A stretch of 64,000 bases of DNA from Nymphalis io. Lineage: Eukaryota; Arthropoda; Insecta; Lepidoptera; Nymphalidae. The translations under genes and the position numbers were made by a program. Of this stretch, positions 11,801 through 24,999 are shown piece after piece. The stretch is taken from positions 62,001 through 126,000 of the forward strand of contig NC_065908.1 in NCBI RefSeq assembly GCF_905147045.1, read 5' to 3'. Each line of letters opens with the position of its first letter. Position 1 is the stretch's first letter. Below the pieces are notes generated by a model, which was given only the letters and a program-made list of their open reading frames with translations, made no database searches and had not been told where the DNA came from.

Positions 11801-14730
11801 GCAATGGACGCATCGCAACTCGATGGTAATACTAATTAGTTCGATACGCACATCGCATACCCGTGCGTCCGCACGCGTATGAGTGTGTAGGCGATTGCGG
11901 TCTGCGACACGACACCGCGGCCGCGATGAAGCTCCATGAATGCTAATTAGACGTTACGCTTATCAACACGTCAGAGCGATCCCATACATAACTCATGAAT
12001 AAAAATGTTTAAGTATGTGGCCTTTATTATGTGGCCTTTGTTTGTATTTAATAAAATATGTATATTTGAAAAGTTCATTGCTCATAACACAATAGTTTGT
12101 TTAGGAGTGTAGTCATTTTTATTGCAAAATTTTATTACATATATATATATATACATAATATATGTAGTAATATTTAAGATACTTTTGTAGCTAGAGGCAA
12201 TACGACAAAAGCAAAAAATATTAAAAGTTTTCGTTTGTACGTCAACTTAACTTGTTATACATCGTGCTTGTTGTAACGGCTGCGACTGCACGAATACATT
12301 TTCACACCGGTATACATCATTAACAACTAAAACCTCTCACCCCTGTGTATAGTCCATTACGTCTGCGTCTCACCACTCTCTATGGGCTCTTATAAACATA
12401 AATACTTAATAATATCTCCGAAAGATTGTTCCAAAGTACTAAGTTACAAAGACGCATTTTAATGTCGAATGACGGTTACAATTCTTACGTCATTTAGTTT
12501 ATTAACCATTCCATTATTTTATGAATGAATAGAACTTTGATTCCGTCACGTTTAGTGCAAACTCTACTGTGTCTTATTCCAATACACAATCTTAGTATAT
12601 TCAAAAAGGGATTATCATTGTTCCGAACACATCGAGCAGTAATTATCAGGGCACATTCTTGACCCATTTATTTTTTATGATACATTGACGAAGCTAAGAC
12701 GCTAGGTCGCGACTCGCGAGGAGCAGACGCAGGGTTGTCTATTATTCGCTATGTGTCGTCCATTGCCTACTTGTCATGCGAGAACGCGCGCTTGAGTCCG
12801 TGTCCGGTAGCGATAGTAAAAGTGCAGTGAAGGCCGCGCACACGCGCGCTCCCCGCACTGGTCACTATGACCCGGCACCCGGCCTGTGTGTCACACACGC
12901 TAGCGGTACCCTGCGGCCTGCGGCCTGCGTCACGCGGGCTCTCCGACTCTATGTTAATGTTCCATTTATTAGGCAATCGATGCCGTCATAACTTGTTCCC
13001 CAGGAATTTATTTTAATATTGTTAGTAACGTATGAATTATAACGAAAGTGTAAAGTGTTATAATAAAAATACTTTATAACATATCTGTTTTATAAATCGT
13101 GCTCAAGTTATTTTCAGTAGATAGAAAAATAATAAATAGTTTTTAACCTTGACGCTGGTATTCTGTAAAATAAATCTGCAGCTCGATTCGTGTGAAACGT
13201 AAGGTTGAGCAGACGCCCGCCCCGCGCCCCTCGCGCCTCTCCCCGCCGTCCCTCGGCGAGCGAACGAACGTTGAATTCATAGTTATGGTATTTCATCAAG
13301 TTTCATAATGTATGGTCAACTATTGCAACGTTGGCTGGCGAGCTAACGAGGGCCATGGATTAACATAACCGGGATTAAGTATAATTGCGCCGTCGCTGGC
13401 GGCTTTCACTGCCCGCGACAGCCTCACACGGACACCTGTTCCGCGGGAGCCGGCTTCGTTTTAATTACCATTTTACAAATAGAAACGACGTTTATGAATC
13501 GACTAGGAATACGGAGACTGTTAAAGATACATATAATATAGTTACACTGTAACTGTAATACTCGTATTAGGCGTTTGTTGTTAGTGACGTCATGAATGCC
13601 TCAGCTAATAACTATCTGATAAGTTTTTACATTTGATAACGTTGAAAGCGGATATTGTTTTCTTATCGAGCACATTTGATGAAGGACGATAAGTTGTAGT
13701 GTTATACTAAAAACCGAGCATGCGTAGTGATCCACAGTTTACAATATGCGATTCATTCTACTGTCGAACAACCGAGCTTGGAAGTATAGCGGCGGTCGAT
13801 TACGATATATGAATCTGCTGAGATCTTGCAGCCATACAAGTAATAATGCGTGACAGGTGACATGCAAATGTGACTGCTCCGCTGGTCCAGTAGCTATCTT
13901 TCACGAATACAGATCGCGTGGCTCTCAGTTCGTTGGCATTGCCCTTGCCACTCCCGTCCCTCGGAAAACACTCCAGTGGCTTTACCGTTGGATCTGCGCC
14001 TGAACACTTTCCAGTCATGTAAGATTATGAGAGTGAGGGAAAAGACAATGCACTTGAGAATGTGTTTGCGCAAATACTTGTGTAATGCACGAGTTGACTC
14101 GTATGACCGCCATGACCGAAGTCGGTCATTTTAATGTGTTTTAATTCGTTTTCGAACGTTGCTCTTAGTTTATTCCCATATTTATTTTATTGCCATCATC
14201 ACCGTTACTCCTCCAGTTATCGTGCGCTCGTCGACATGTTGAACGTGTAATGCTAACCAATCTTCGCCAGTAGCTCCGCTTAAATATAATTTTAATCATA
14301 TATTATATTAAATCAATAACAAATCAATATTTTCGTAGTCAATATATTATACCTACATGAAACATTTCAAGTACGTATTGCAATTACAGTATTTGGAATT
14401 GAAGCAGCGCTTTAAGTTTTAAGGGAAAGCGCCTGCGATGAGTAAAAATATAATATCAGATGGATGTCAATGAATCTCGGTCTGAGTGTACAGAGCTGCA
14501 TTACATTGCGTTACATTACACCATTACTATTTCAAGGCGTTTGTTTACATTGATTGTATTACTGTGATCCGAGTGTGCACTAGTCTCGCTTAGTTTATTG
14601 TGTGCAAACAGCTCTAGTATACTGTCTAAAATATCTCCTTAAGATTCTCCTTATATGATCGTATAAATAATTAATTATTTTGTTAGCTTCATCTTGATTT
14701 ACTTAAAACGGAATAATCATTAAACGTATT

Positions 14731-14781
<51 letters not shown>

Positions 14782-17700
14782 GCGAGTTTACTAGTTTCTA
14801 CAACGTGTGTACTCGATCCTTACCCAAATAAATGTTAAGAAGCAGTTCCGTTACAACTTCTTTAAATTAAAAAAAAAAATGCATCATTATTTTCGGAGCT
14901 TCGAGAACATGTTTGAAAAAACACATGAGCAAAAATAGCCTGAAGCTTGTGGAAAGATGTTATAATAATGGGCGATAAGGCCGCCTACAAACTGACGGCA
15001 GAAGTGGTAAATCGCCTTACGACGGGCCACGGTACTATAATTATTGTACCTTATTGTACATAATATAAGGTTAATATAGATATGTAAGATTAAATACTTT
15101 TAGGAAAGCCAGTTATTACACTCAGATGAAATTACTTACATACATGTGTAAAAAAGAAAATCATATATACAAACGCTTTTCTTGAGTCTCGTCGCGCTAG
15201 CGATGGACAGTTGTCAAATTGAAAAAAAGGAATAAGATTTATAATTTTGAGATGGATGATCATCATCATCATCATCATCCCTTTGTCGTCCACTGCTGGA
15301 CATAGGCGTCTCCAATGGCACGCCCCTGAGCTCGATCTTCAGCTCTCAAACTCTATCCGCTACCAGCCACTTTGCGTATATCGTCACTCCACCTAGCTGG
15401 AGGGCGTCCTACGCTACGTTTTCCAGGGCGTGGTCTCCACTCCAGAACACGTCTACTCCAACAGTTGTCGGCTCTGCGACAATATGTGTCCAGCCAGTGG
15501 GCTGGCCAGTAGCAGTGGCTACTTCAAATTAGGTACTAATCCCTTGAGGTATGTCGAAAACCTTGTCTTTGTCGGATCCCCACATCTGGGATTCAATCCT
15601 TCAGAGAAACTCCAAACATAGTCCTCTAAATAGCTCGCTGAGCGACTTTAAAAGGATGGACCAAACTCACTTTCAGTGTCCTCGTCTCGGCTCCGTAGGT
15701 CGTAATCGGTAAAACGCACTTGTTGAAGACTTTTGTCTCCAAGCATTGCGATATCCGTTACGAAAAGACTTGACCAAGTTCTACGTGCCTCCCTCTCGAA
15801 GTTGTTTCGACCCAACTGGAAAGTTTGCCCAAGGTACACATACTCCTGAACAACTTCAAGAGGAACTCTATTCTGTGGTATTGGTTCCGGGCTGATGTAT
15901 TCATTGAACATTATCTTGGTATTGTCCAAGTTCTTTCGGAGACCAATTCGAACAGAAGAATCAGCCAGGCTGCTCAGCATATATTGCATGTCCTGCACGG
16001 TTTCTGCCACGATGACGATATCGTCTGCAAATCTCAAGTGTGTAAGGTACTCGCCGTTTATGTTTATGCCCCATCTTTCCCAGTGTAGCGTCTTGAACGT
16101 ATCCTCTAATGAATTAGTGAACATTTTTGGGGAAATGACATCCCATTGTCTCACTCCTCGATCCAAAAGCATAGGGTCAGACAGTTGATTTTGTACTTTG
16201 ACGGTCATAACAGCAGCGTCTTGCAGACCTTTCAGCACTTGGATTTAGCCAATCGATTTGACATCGTTGTAAGGACTCCAGAACAGACCAGGTCTCAATA
16301 GAGACAAAAGCCTTCTCATAGTCCACAAACGCTAAGCACGGGGGCTGACTATACTCCTCGGCCTTCTCTATAATCTGTCGCACTGTGTAAATGTGGTCTA
16401 TGGTTCCGTAACCTCTTCGACGGCCTGTTCCGGGGGCTGAAATTCGTCAAGTTTACGCGCGAGACGATTTGTGATGACCCTGGAAAACAGTTGTAGAGAT
16501 GGTTCATGAGGGAAATAGGTCGGTAGTTCTTCAAAAAAGGAGACAAAACTTTTTACAACAACAACGAAATCGATGTTTTTACGAGAACATTAGGACAATT
16601 CTCTTGCATGCCTTTGGAGCTCACTTCGAAAATATGACAGAATTAAATATTCGTTGGAGCTGCGCTAGTAAAGATTTTTCAGCTGCCTTTAGCCATCACG
16701 ATTTTGTCTTGGCTAAATTCTGGCAGCTCTTCTGTGAAGAGGGCTAATGGGGCTCTAGGATCCCTAGGTTCAGGTTAGGGACGAGGCGCTTCTGATGTAT
16801 ATAATATACCGTTGAAGTCCTAAACTTCAGTAAGAATCTCGTGCTTAGAAGCGACTTTTCCCTTTGAAGTTTTCAACTTCGTCAGATAGCTTCGATCTAG
16901 TTGTTGAACGAAGACTTTTGACCCTTGATTTCTCATGATCGCTTCTTTTATAGTATCGTGATCACAGAGACATCTCTAAATATTCGCCTCTTGTCCGTCA
17001 TAATGAAGTCAACGTTTCTAATTATAGCGTCTGGACCTCGTCACGTCCACCTCCGTTGAGGCTGTTTCTTAAAGAGTTCATCAAGAACAGACAGAAGGTC
17101 TGTTCTCCAGAAAGTTGGCGAGCATTTGCCCTCTATGATTCCTTCTTCCAAATACGTCAGCCGGTGTTGGCAGCGTAACCCGGGGATTCTTAGCACCCCC
17201 TGCCCCGCCCTTACCATGCCGCCGCCTTGGCCGAAAATATCAGGGCGACCGGGAACTAGGGGCCGTTGCGTATAGGTGTGTGCCATAGAAGGTTTTGCTC
17301 GTAACCACTACGCCTTTATGAAATGCTTATACCGCCATTAGTCGGTCGCCAGAGCCTCGTTTGTTAATCGGCAGGATGCACCACGTGCAGGTAAGGTTGG
17401 CTGGGAGCAGTTAGATGCAGTTGTGCTGCCTTACATCCCATGATGATGAATGACGAATAAAAGTAAAATGTAAAAAAAGACATTCAATAAAGTCACTAAA
17501 TGTTACCATTCCTAATTACCTAAAAGAAAAAATATAAACAACCATGATTACAAAACAACATTATTATATTTACATACATAAGTAGACATGGCTTTACATA
17601 GGTACGTTACTTATCGGTCAAGACACGAGATGTTTCGGGAAGTCAGCGGGTCTTTTTATATTTTATAACTTCGAGTAGCCAGACAATAGTTTACCCGAAC

Positions 17701-20700
17701 CTATGAAGTAAAATAGCAGCCGTACTCACCATCCGATCGCGTTCGTCTTCGATAGTGCGAATGAGCTGCGCGAAGTGCTGCAGCGAACGTCCGATGACGC
17801 GCTCGTCCTCCGTCATGGAGGCGCCGATGCATGCAAACTCGAACTGCTCCATGCTGGCCGCCAACGCGAGCTGCGCCGCACCCAGGCCTGCGTCATGGTA
17901 AATGATCAATTGCCATCAAAGATCTTCATAACATCACTTAAAAAACACAATTTTTTTGCTAACATATGAAATAGATGGTGTTTTGTCCAAAGTCTAAAGC
18001 ATTTATTATGACAAATTCTTTTATACTAGCGGCATGAAAGTTGTAGACCAGAATATTAAATTATAAAAATACGTAGCACGTAAACACGTAGTTATAAAAA
18101 CAAACATTATGAGTGTTAACTCATAATGTTTGTTTACTACACTACATGTGCAATTTATACTAAATTAAAGATCATACTAATCTTATACAGAAATATTTGT
18201 TTCAGAACGGACGCAGGAATTTAGTAGGCTTACATTAGTTTGTTATATTGAAATACAGCCGAGGTGGCCCCGTAGTAAGAACTCGTCAATCTTAGCCGAT
18301 GATGACCACTGAATTTTCATGTGCTTAATTTGTTATTATAATTCATCTCGTGCTTGACGGTGAAGGAAAACATCGCGAGGAAACCTGCATTTGTCGAATT
18401 TCAGCTTATTCCACCACGTTTCTCCAATAGCAGCGTGATGGAATAAGCTTCAAACCTTCTCCTCAAAATGGGAGAGGACACCTTAGCCCAGCAGTTGAAC
18501 ATTCATAGGCTGTTACTGTTATATTGAGATATAACTTATTGAACTGCTTATGCAGACATAGGCTGCTTCTAAACTGTTCTATCCTATGACAGCGTATGTC
18601 TTCATTTCTATCAGACCCGAGACCAGTCACCGTAACCAAAAATATTATAAAAAAAGAAAGTTCAATTGATTTGTCAAACATAATTCATTCTTATCAATAT
18701 CAAAAGGTTTTGATATTTTTCAAACATTTTCTGTCAACAAATATCGACTTTACTACTTAGCATTTAGAACAGCAGTCTTAGAGATATTACAAATTTAGAC
18801 GGGTAGATAGCTCGGATCGATACAACTTCTCTAAAGCAAGCAAATCGTACCGGTGCGGAGTCAGGGCTGGTCGGAAAGTTATAATGTATTATATATATGT
18901 AGTTCCTTAAATATGTGTTGCCTTCTAATTACGTGGATTGTTTTCGGAACATATACGTTGTTACTCACGGGCACTACTGTGTCAATAGAAGTTAACAGTT
19001 TTATAATATACCGGCGGCCCGTCTCGGGTTCCCACGGTACAATAAGTCTCTACACAAAACGTTCAAACCTCCCGGGCGGGTCACAGAACACAGTCGGATG
19101 ATTGGTTTAGGAACGCAAAGAGGACATACATATAAACATTCCTTTTTATTTTCATATAAGATATAAATGGTTAGACAAATAAGTTAAGGATATTTTTTTA
19201 TTTAAGAACGATTGTTTTCTATGCTCATCTTAGAGTAATTTTTTCTATTGTTTGTATAATAGATTTAATGTAACTATTACCTAAATTACTTCTCATTTGC
19301 GTCTTTACGCTACAGCGGTGGATCCTGCGCCCACAATCGTTACGCTACGCTATCTGTGTGTAATTGTATGAGTTACTAAGAAGTCGTGATGCAGTGGACT
19401 TTAGTTACTGAAGTGTGAAGAATATCTTGATGTATTAGGTGACGAAAACGTAACCGGATTTTGTTTAATTTTTTTTTTTTTATATTCGCCGGGAGGGCAA
19501 TTGACTACTCCACCTAATGGTAAGTGGTAGTAGAGTCCTAACGCGACGACGATCAGTACAGCGGGAAGAATGTTCTTTTTTTTTTGTCGCTGGAAAAACG
19601 CATTACGCGTTTCCCCCACGGGAACAGTGGGGGGGTGCACTAGCAGCCTTCGCCTTGCCGGCCGGCAAGATGCCTCTTCACGCCTCGTTTGAAGGAACCC
19701 GGATTGTAAGAGGACGGGAACACGTGAGCTACTACTATACTATACTTTCATTGTGACGATCTATATGAAATGTTGTCTATCAAAGTACAATAATTAAAAA
19801 TAAAATAATGTTTCGAATGTCTTATTTTTTTAATTATTATTATGTTCAATATTTTCTTTGAAATTGTTACGAAATATAGTTAGTTATTAATTCGTTACGA
19901 GGATAATCACGTTTCAAGGCCATGATTAGAAATTACAATGATAAACATGTAGCTATCAGATAAGAAAACGAGTGTGAGACCTCACCAAGCCAAGCCAGCG
20001 GTACTGCGCTCCTTACAAATTGTCACTACGAGCCGGTCAATGGTAACGTGGATCAAAATATTATATATTTTGTAGATTTCCTTAATTTGACGAATTCATG
20101 TTGAATTTAAACGTGATGAATTCGTTTCTTTAAATAAGCTGGTAATAATCAAATTTACAATCATCATAACAAAATAATGCAATATTTCTATTCTGATATA
20201 CATTTTTTCATCGTTCATTGAGGGAAATACGAACAGGTAAGCGCTGGACAATCACGACTATCTATTATATCAGCGGTTATCAGCCGCGACTCGTACGACG
20301 ACGTAGCGGTCCTAGTAATGCATCGACATTAATTGCCTTTTATAGCATTCATTTCTATTTATTGTCAACCTCCAAGCTGCAAACCTTCTTCATAAAAAGG
20401 GAGAGGAGGCCTTAGCCCAGCCGTGGGACATTCAGATGTTGTTACAGTCACAGAACAGTACCGCTGTTATTGACAATCAGGATATACTTTTTCATGCAGT
20501 TCATACCTTTTTAAGGAAGTGGTATCCCACGACAGGAGTCCACGAAGACACCATGTGTTCAACTACTTGACCATATGTATTGGGGTATCGTTTTTGTATT
20601 TCATTCATCGCCATGTATTTCAGTTATGACTCGTAAGTATTATTAGTAAATATTGAGTAATTCTAACTAGAATCTATCAATAAGACTGATTTACGAAGTT

Positions 20701-22489
20701 GGCAGGGCACTACCATCTCATGGATAAGACATAACTCATTGTGTTGTATAGAATATAATCTTAGATGAACACTTAGTTTGCATCAGTTTTAACTTTCAAG
20801 TGATCTGTAATCCCATTTCCAACTATAATGTTTACGTATTAAGGTGACACTTTCAGCTACACAATTCTACAATCATTGTAGCAACTCAACTGTAACTTGT
20901 AAGACAATGTACTCATAATTAACGACTCCCAATTTTTAATGATATTACTCCAAACTCTCAATAATATATAACAATACATAAGTTGGACTCTGTAGTAAAC
21001 AAAAGCAATCCATTGATAACTTCTGTAGCGAGGAATGAACAAACAGACATGTCGCTTGAAACAGATGAGTATTCACTTACACTGTCAATGTGTTCATAAC
21101 ATTCTGTATAGACAACTGATAAGGGAATGCTAATGACATTATTGTTATTGGTTTTAGTTTTGCGTTGGTGGGAGTTATGGCCACTGATGACCAGGACGGG
21201 TGACTCACCTATATGTCAACATTGTCGTATTTGTGGCTCACTCACACTGACACAGTGTATAGCTTACTCAAGTGACTTCACTAACACATCTTGAAATTGA
21301 ATTATTACCTCATTGTAAATATAATAGAAACTGTTTCAGTGTGTAACCAATATAACAATTATTGAGAGGATAATGAATGGACAGGTTTTGAATGAAAAAT
21401 ACACATACAAACACAAATGCATACTCACACACACTCACCCTTGCTCAGGTGCACACACAAGTAAGGGTATTCTAATTAAAAGGAGAGGAGCGATCAAACG
21501 TAAGATTATAAAAATGTTTCATTAAATCTAATAAGAAAAATAAATTTGGTTACTTTAAAAAACCTTATAAGAAATACAGTATATTTTTTATTACATTTAG
21601 TGTGAATCATAAGCAGCAGATACAGAACTTGTAGTGATGTACAAAAGTATACTTTATTAACCATTTCATTCTCCACTGGCAAAATTTTATTCACACTGTA
21701 ATAAATGACATAACGTGAACAATACTTTCAATTAAGCAGCAAGGTTGTATAATCTTGGAGCCATCAAGGGCAGGGAACTGCAAACTGGCAAGTTCATATG
21801 TAAAGGTCTTGTTTACTTTTACTTTTGCAATTGTCCTACATTAGTCCTATAAAAGTCTTAGCCTATCATAGTTTATTTATTAGTGTACCATTACAATAAA
21901 AGCTAGCAATCTAATCAATTGAAGCTATTCTATTGAGATTACCAAGCAATACTAGATGACCAACATTTAGTTTCTTTTTTCCTTCACAGCATTTAACCAA
22001 CTCTGGTAGCCTTTCTAGAGAAGATTATGTAAAATTTAATTTAACACTAACATTTTGTTTGCTTCTCTTTACAAACTTGTTCTTCTCTCTTATTAGGCAA
22101 AGATCTTGCTAATTTTTTAATATTACTCGGCTACCTATCTTTTAACAAAGAAATGTTATTGTAATTTTAAAAATATAAGTTATCATATGTAAAAATATAA
22201 CAAATCAATAGGGATGGATTTAAAACTAAATTTTATGATGAATAGTTAATAGCACCTTCAAAGGAGTTGCTTTGGTAATTTAATTATTTGGTAAGTTAAT
22301 TTATTTAATGTGTATAAGCGAGTCCTTACGTTTAGCAGCTTGTACGACATCCTTGACCTCTTTGATGAGCCTCTTTATCTGCTGGCTCGTGCGCTCGAGC
22401 TCTTTCTCGTGGCGCTGGAGGTTCTCGCGGAAATGCGGACTGTCCGCAAGGCACTCGGTAAATTCGAGCGGCTGCAGACCCACGCCCAT
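7400..22489 (-). CDS. Graf: Graf-like Rho GTPase-activating protein (BAR-PH-RhoGAP), 3' end not seen
   Basis: Homologue of Graf/ARHGAP26, which binds curved membranes through BAR-PH and stimulates GTP hydrolysis by Rho-family GTPases. Coding exons (minus): 22489-22330, 17887-17730, 11230-11159, 11088-10987, 10912-10697, 10221-10147, 10069-10000, 9897-9800, 9720-9529, 8390-8260, 8096-7906, 7833-7728 and 7663-7400. All joins keep phase and have GT-AG ends, giving 611 residues. Residues 1 to about 260 are the BAR coiled coil (LEF and DSPHFRE near the start; SLEYVFQLQ later). About 262-381 are the PH domain. About 395-578 are RhoGAP, with EEQGLYR carrying the arginine finger (residue 425, split by an intron) and NLAVCFGPTLL. 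Residues 580-611 are a Pro-Ala tract. The first ATG aligns with the family start. The last exon seen ends in phase 2 at a GTGAGT donor, so the protein continues; the family's C-terminal SH3 was not found. Confidence 0.93.
7834..7905 (-). other. 72-bp Graf intron with a 14-base homopolymer
   Basis: This intron between two RhoGAP exons carries a run of 14 C on the transcript strand (14 G at 7872-7885 on the plus strand), probably part of its pyrimidine tract. The next intron (7664-7727) is only 64 bp. Both have consensus GTGAGT donors and GCAG acceptors. Confidence 0.8.
8748..8813. repeat. (TA)n microsatellite in a Graf intron
   Basis: An almost pure AT dinucleotide run with a few interruptions lies in the Graf intron between the PH and RhoGAP exons (8391-9528). 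The rest of that 1.1-kb intron shows nothing recognisable. Confidence 0.95.
11231..15240 (-). other. Graf intron 2, distal part; no gene seen
   Basis: AT-rich intronic DNA with a (TA)n microsatellite at about 14735-14779 and GC-richer patches at 12770-12950 and 13200-13265. Short frames exist but none has family features or paired splice sites. Confidence 0.6.
15262..17460 (-). mobile_element. Decayed RTE-clade non-LTR retrotransposon
   Basis: A minus-strand frame at 15648-16238 encodes RTE-type reverse transcriptase: RGVRQWDVISPKMF, HLRFADDIVIVAE with the catalytic FADD box, and YVYLGQTFQLG, which is diagnostic for RTE relatives. Neighbouring minus frames (16177-16546) hold more upstream RT, broken by shifts and stops. 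The 3' end (15280-15440) is the usual conserved tail and abuts a CAT/ATG trinucleotide run at about 15259-15279, as RTE elements often do. The 17040-17460 part probably represents the element's 5' portion. It sits in Graf intron 2 in the same orientation as Graf and is no longer functional. Confidence 0.85.
18098..18135. repeat. Perfect 17-bp inverted repeat, 4-nt loop
   Basis: Arms 18098-18114 and 18119-18135 are exact reverse complements around GTTA, within Graf intron 1. Confidence 0.85.
18257..18517 (+). repeat. tRNA-derived SINE, internally deleted
   Basis: Starts with a tRNA-like head (AGCCGAGGTGGCC), but the region that carries the B box in other copies is missing. The body and tail match the copies at 24705-24997 and 54830-55124, including GGAAACCTGCATTTGTCG and the pyrimidine-rich AAACCTTCTCCTC. 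Confidence 0.75.
19450..19720 (-). mobile_element. Nested non-LTR 3' ends in Graf intron 1
   Basis: The T-tract at about 19467-19481 is the inverted A-tail of a non-LTR 3' end that closely resembles 44880-45050 (shared rule: GACTCTACTACCACTTACCAT). It is interrupted at about 19571-19640 by a second inverted 3' end with its own T-tract, resembling 45240-45323 (shared CGCTGGAAAAACGC on this strand). The first element resumes after it. Both are 5'-truncated. Confidence 0.7.
20366..20456 (+). repeat. SINE tail fragment
   Basis: It matches only the 3' tail of the SINE family at 24705 (GAGGCCTTAGCCCAGCCGTG and flanks). Confidence 0.6.
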
Positions 22490-24700
22490 CCTCGCCCACT
22501 GCGCCTTCTGCGCTCCGGCTTACTATTGCACCAACAACACTTTCACCAACCCTTCGACGACATTGCGCCCTACGCACAACACTATAAAAGGACGGAATAT
22601 CTTTGAAAATAGGACGAACACACCATTCGATATTTAGTTTACTACACTATTCGTAAATTTAATAAAAATGTTAACATAAATGTTTCGTTTCAATACACCA
22701 TTCATCGCAATAGATATGTAAAATACTGCCAGTTGCCACTGTCAATTGAGCTAGTCTTGAGTACATGCAACCATAGATTATACAGAGTTTATCTGGTAAA
22801 TGGTATTTGGTATGCATGTAAAGTAAAATTAGTAGGTAAGCGATAACGCCATTTAGATTTTTTTTCTGCCAAGATATTATTTTTATTTTATTTTAAGAAG
22901 GCGCCACAATAAACGTGGCGTCGTCGCTTTCGCAATGGTCTAATTAATTAATTTACGCTGCACCATAGAACAGCGAATAACAAAACAAAAAATATTCAGC
23001 CTTTTCATTATAGGTGCCACAAATAAGTGTTAGTCATGGTGTCACGGGCTGCAAAATATTTAGATAATGATTTCTTAGGTTTCGAGGTCGTTACAAATTA
23101 AGTTAAACAACTATGAACGGATTCACCACGGTAATTTTTTTTATTTTTATCATTTAATGACGCTTCGAACACTGCAGTGTCTGTGGCCACAAGCAGTTTT
23201 TTAATTCAAATTATTTAGATGTTAATAAAAGCCGGCGGGCCGCAGGTTGATAACAGCTGCCATAGAGTATAGCGGAAATGCCTGCCCAACACGGTAATAA
23301 TGTACATTAATCTATCTAAATATTGACTTATATTCAGTGCAAATATTGGTACATTGTTATGTCCCCATTAAATACAAAAATAGTAGTGAATTAGATAACC
23401 AGACAAAAGCTTTGTTACCTTTTAAACATTGCACGTACATATATTCAAAAAGAATATAAACTAGATAACTAGACAAGTTTTATTCTACTCTCTTATGAGC
23501 CTCTGTACAATTTATTATTAATCTTCACTGATCATCAGAATTTCACCTTACGACAAACTGATAGCCTCTTTGTAATTTTTATACACAGTTTTAAATTTGG
23601 ACGCCAATTCCGATTTTCCACGCTATCAAAACTTGATAATAAGCATTACTATGTTCCCTAGAAGTAAGGATATTTTAGTAACTAGTGACTCAACAACGTA
23701 GACTAAGAAACTAATAGACGCAATGACGATTTATTTCACACTTACACAAGAAAGAGAACGATTATTACGTTACAAATGTTTTAGACAGAGATAGAATTAT
23801 CAAGTCTTTTGTCCCTTATCGCGTAACCAGATTAATCAAGATCGGCTACTCGAGTAGCGAAACAAACTTGACAGTTGATGCGTTAATTGTGATTATTGTT
23901 TAATTTTTGCTTATTTTTATGAAATAGAGAGCGATTCTAATTTATTGAAACGACAGAGAAACAATCCTTATATCATATCGAAGGTTATACTATAGTGCAT
24001 TGTCGTATTATTTCATGTTAAAGCGAGATAGCAAGAAGAAAATTGCTGGCATGTTTTTCACGCGTAATTATGACGGTTTTGTCGCTAAATATAGTTTCTC
24101 AGTTATGATTATTTATGCCATAGCATGACGGAACCTTATGTGGCATTAAAATCCTGAAGATAATAGGATTTTCTAGTTTTTATCATTCATAACCTATAAT
24201 TACTTATCATTTAAGTGCTGCCAGCGTCAGCTAAAAAAATGTCCCGATTTTCGATAAAAAATCGACTCGTCGACAATGTAAATAAATAAATATGGAGTGC
24301 AATAATAGACTAAAGTGCTTCACTATATATAAATATTTTATTTTAATTTATTCTTTCTAATATTTAATCATCAAATAATTTTAAATGACAACATTATTTA
24401 ATATTCTTCTTGAATTTATAATATTATTACATTCGAATCAAAAGTTAACATAGAAATATATGTAAAAACCATTCTTTATTAATAATTTAATTGAGTGTTT
24501 TAGATTTCAACATCTGAGGAGAATGCTAATCCAGTACCATATAACGATGCTTAAGTACTGTTGATAACGGAAACAAAATCAAATATTGCAACGGTGTTTG
24601 GGAGTAGTTTGAAAACAAAAAAATATTTTAATTTAAAAATGTATAATAAATATTAAAAAGTATAATTTAATAACCTCGTTTTGTTTTAATTACAGTACAG
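22490..24700. other. Graf upstream region and AT-rich spacer
   Basis: GC-richer sequence just above the Graf start codon (22490-22570) is probably 5' UTR or promoter. The remainder shows no gene, RNA or clear transposon; it is AT-rich with scattered simple sequence. Confidence 0.5.
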
Positions 24701-24704
24701 TAAA

Positions 24705-24997
24705 AGCCTGTTAATGTCCCACTGCTGGACTAAGACCTCCTCTCCCTTTTGAGGAGAAAGTTTGGAGCTTATTCCACCACACGGCTCCAATGCGGATTGA
24801 TAGAATACACATGTGGCAGAATTTTAATGAAATTAGACACATGCAGGTTTCCTCACGATGTTTTCTTTCACCGTCAAGCACGAAATGAATTATAAACACA
24901 AATTAAGCACATGAAAATTCAGTGGTTCTAGCTGGCGTTTGAACCCACGATTATCGGTTAGGATTCATGCGTTCTAACCACTAGGCCATCTCGGCTT
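24705..24997 (-). repeat. tRNA-derived SINE, near full length
   Basis: Read on the minus strand from 24997, it begins with a tRNA-like head. The A box TGGCCTAGTGG lies at 24988-24978 and the B box GGGTTCAAAC at 24946-24937, the internal promoter of RNA polymerase III. The unrelated body and the tail follow to about 24705. Other copies are at 54830, 18257, 5989 and 20366. It lies in the spacer between ZNF330 and Graf. Confidence 0.85.
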
Positions 24998-24999
24998 TA

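Larger units (their letters stand above)
17888..22329 (-). other. Graf intron 1 with repeat fragments
   Basis: This 4.4-kb intron contains a perfect 17-bp palindrome (18098-18135), a SINE remnant (18257-18517), nested non-LTR fragments (19450-19720) and a SINE tail (20366-20456). From 20460 to 22330 I see only AT-rich sequence. Confidence 0.7.

Noticed and set aside
24937..24997. tRNA gene
   Set aside because: A and B boxes belong to a SINE head; no complete cloverleaf, and the same body follows in other copies.
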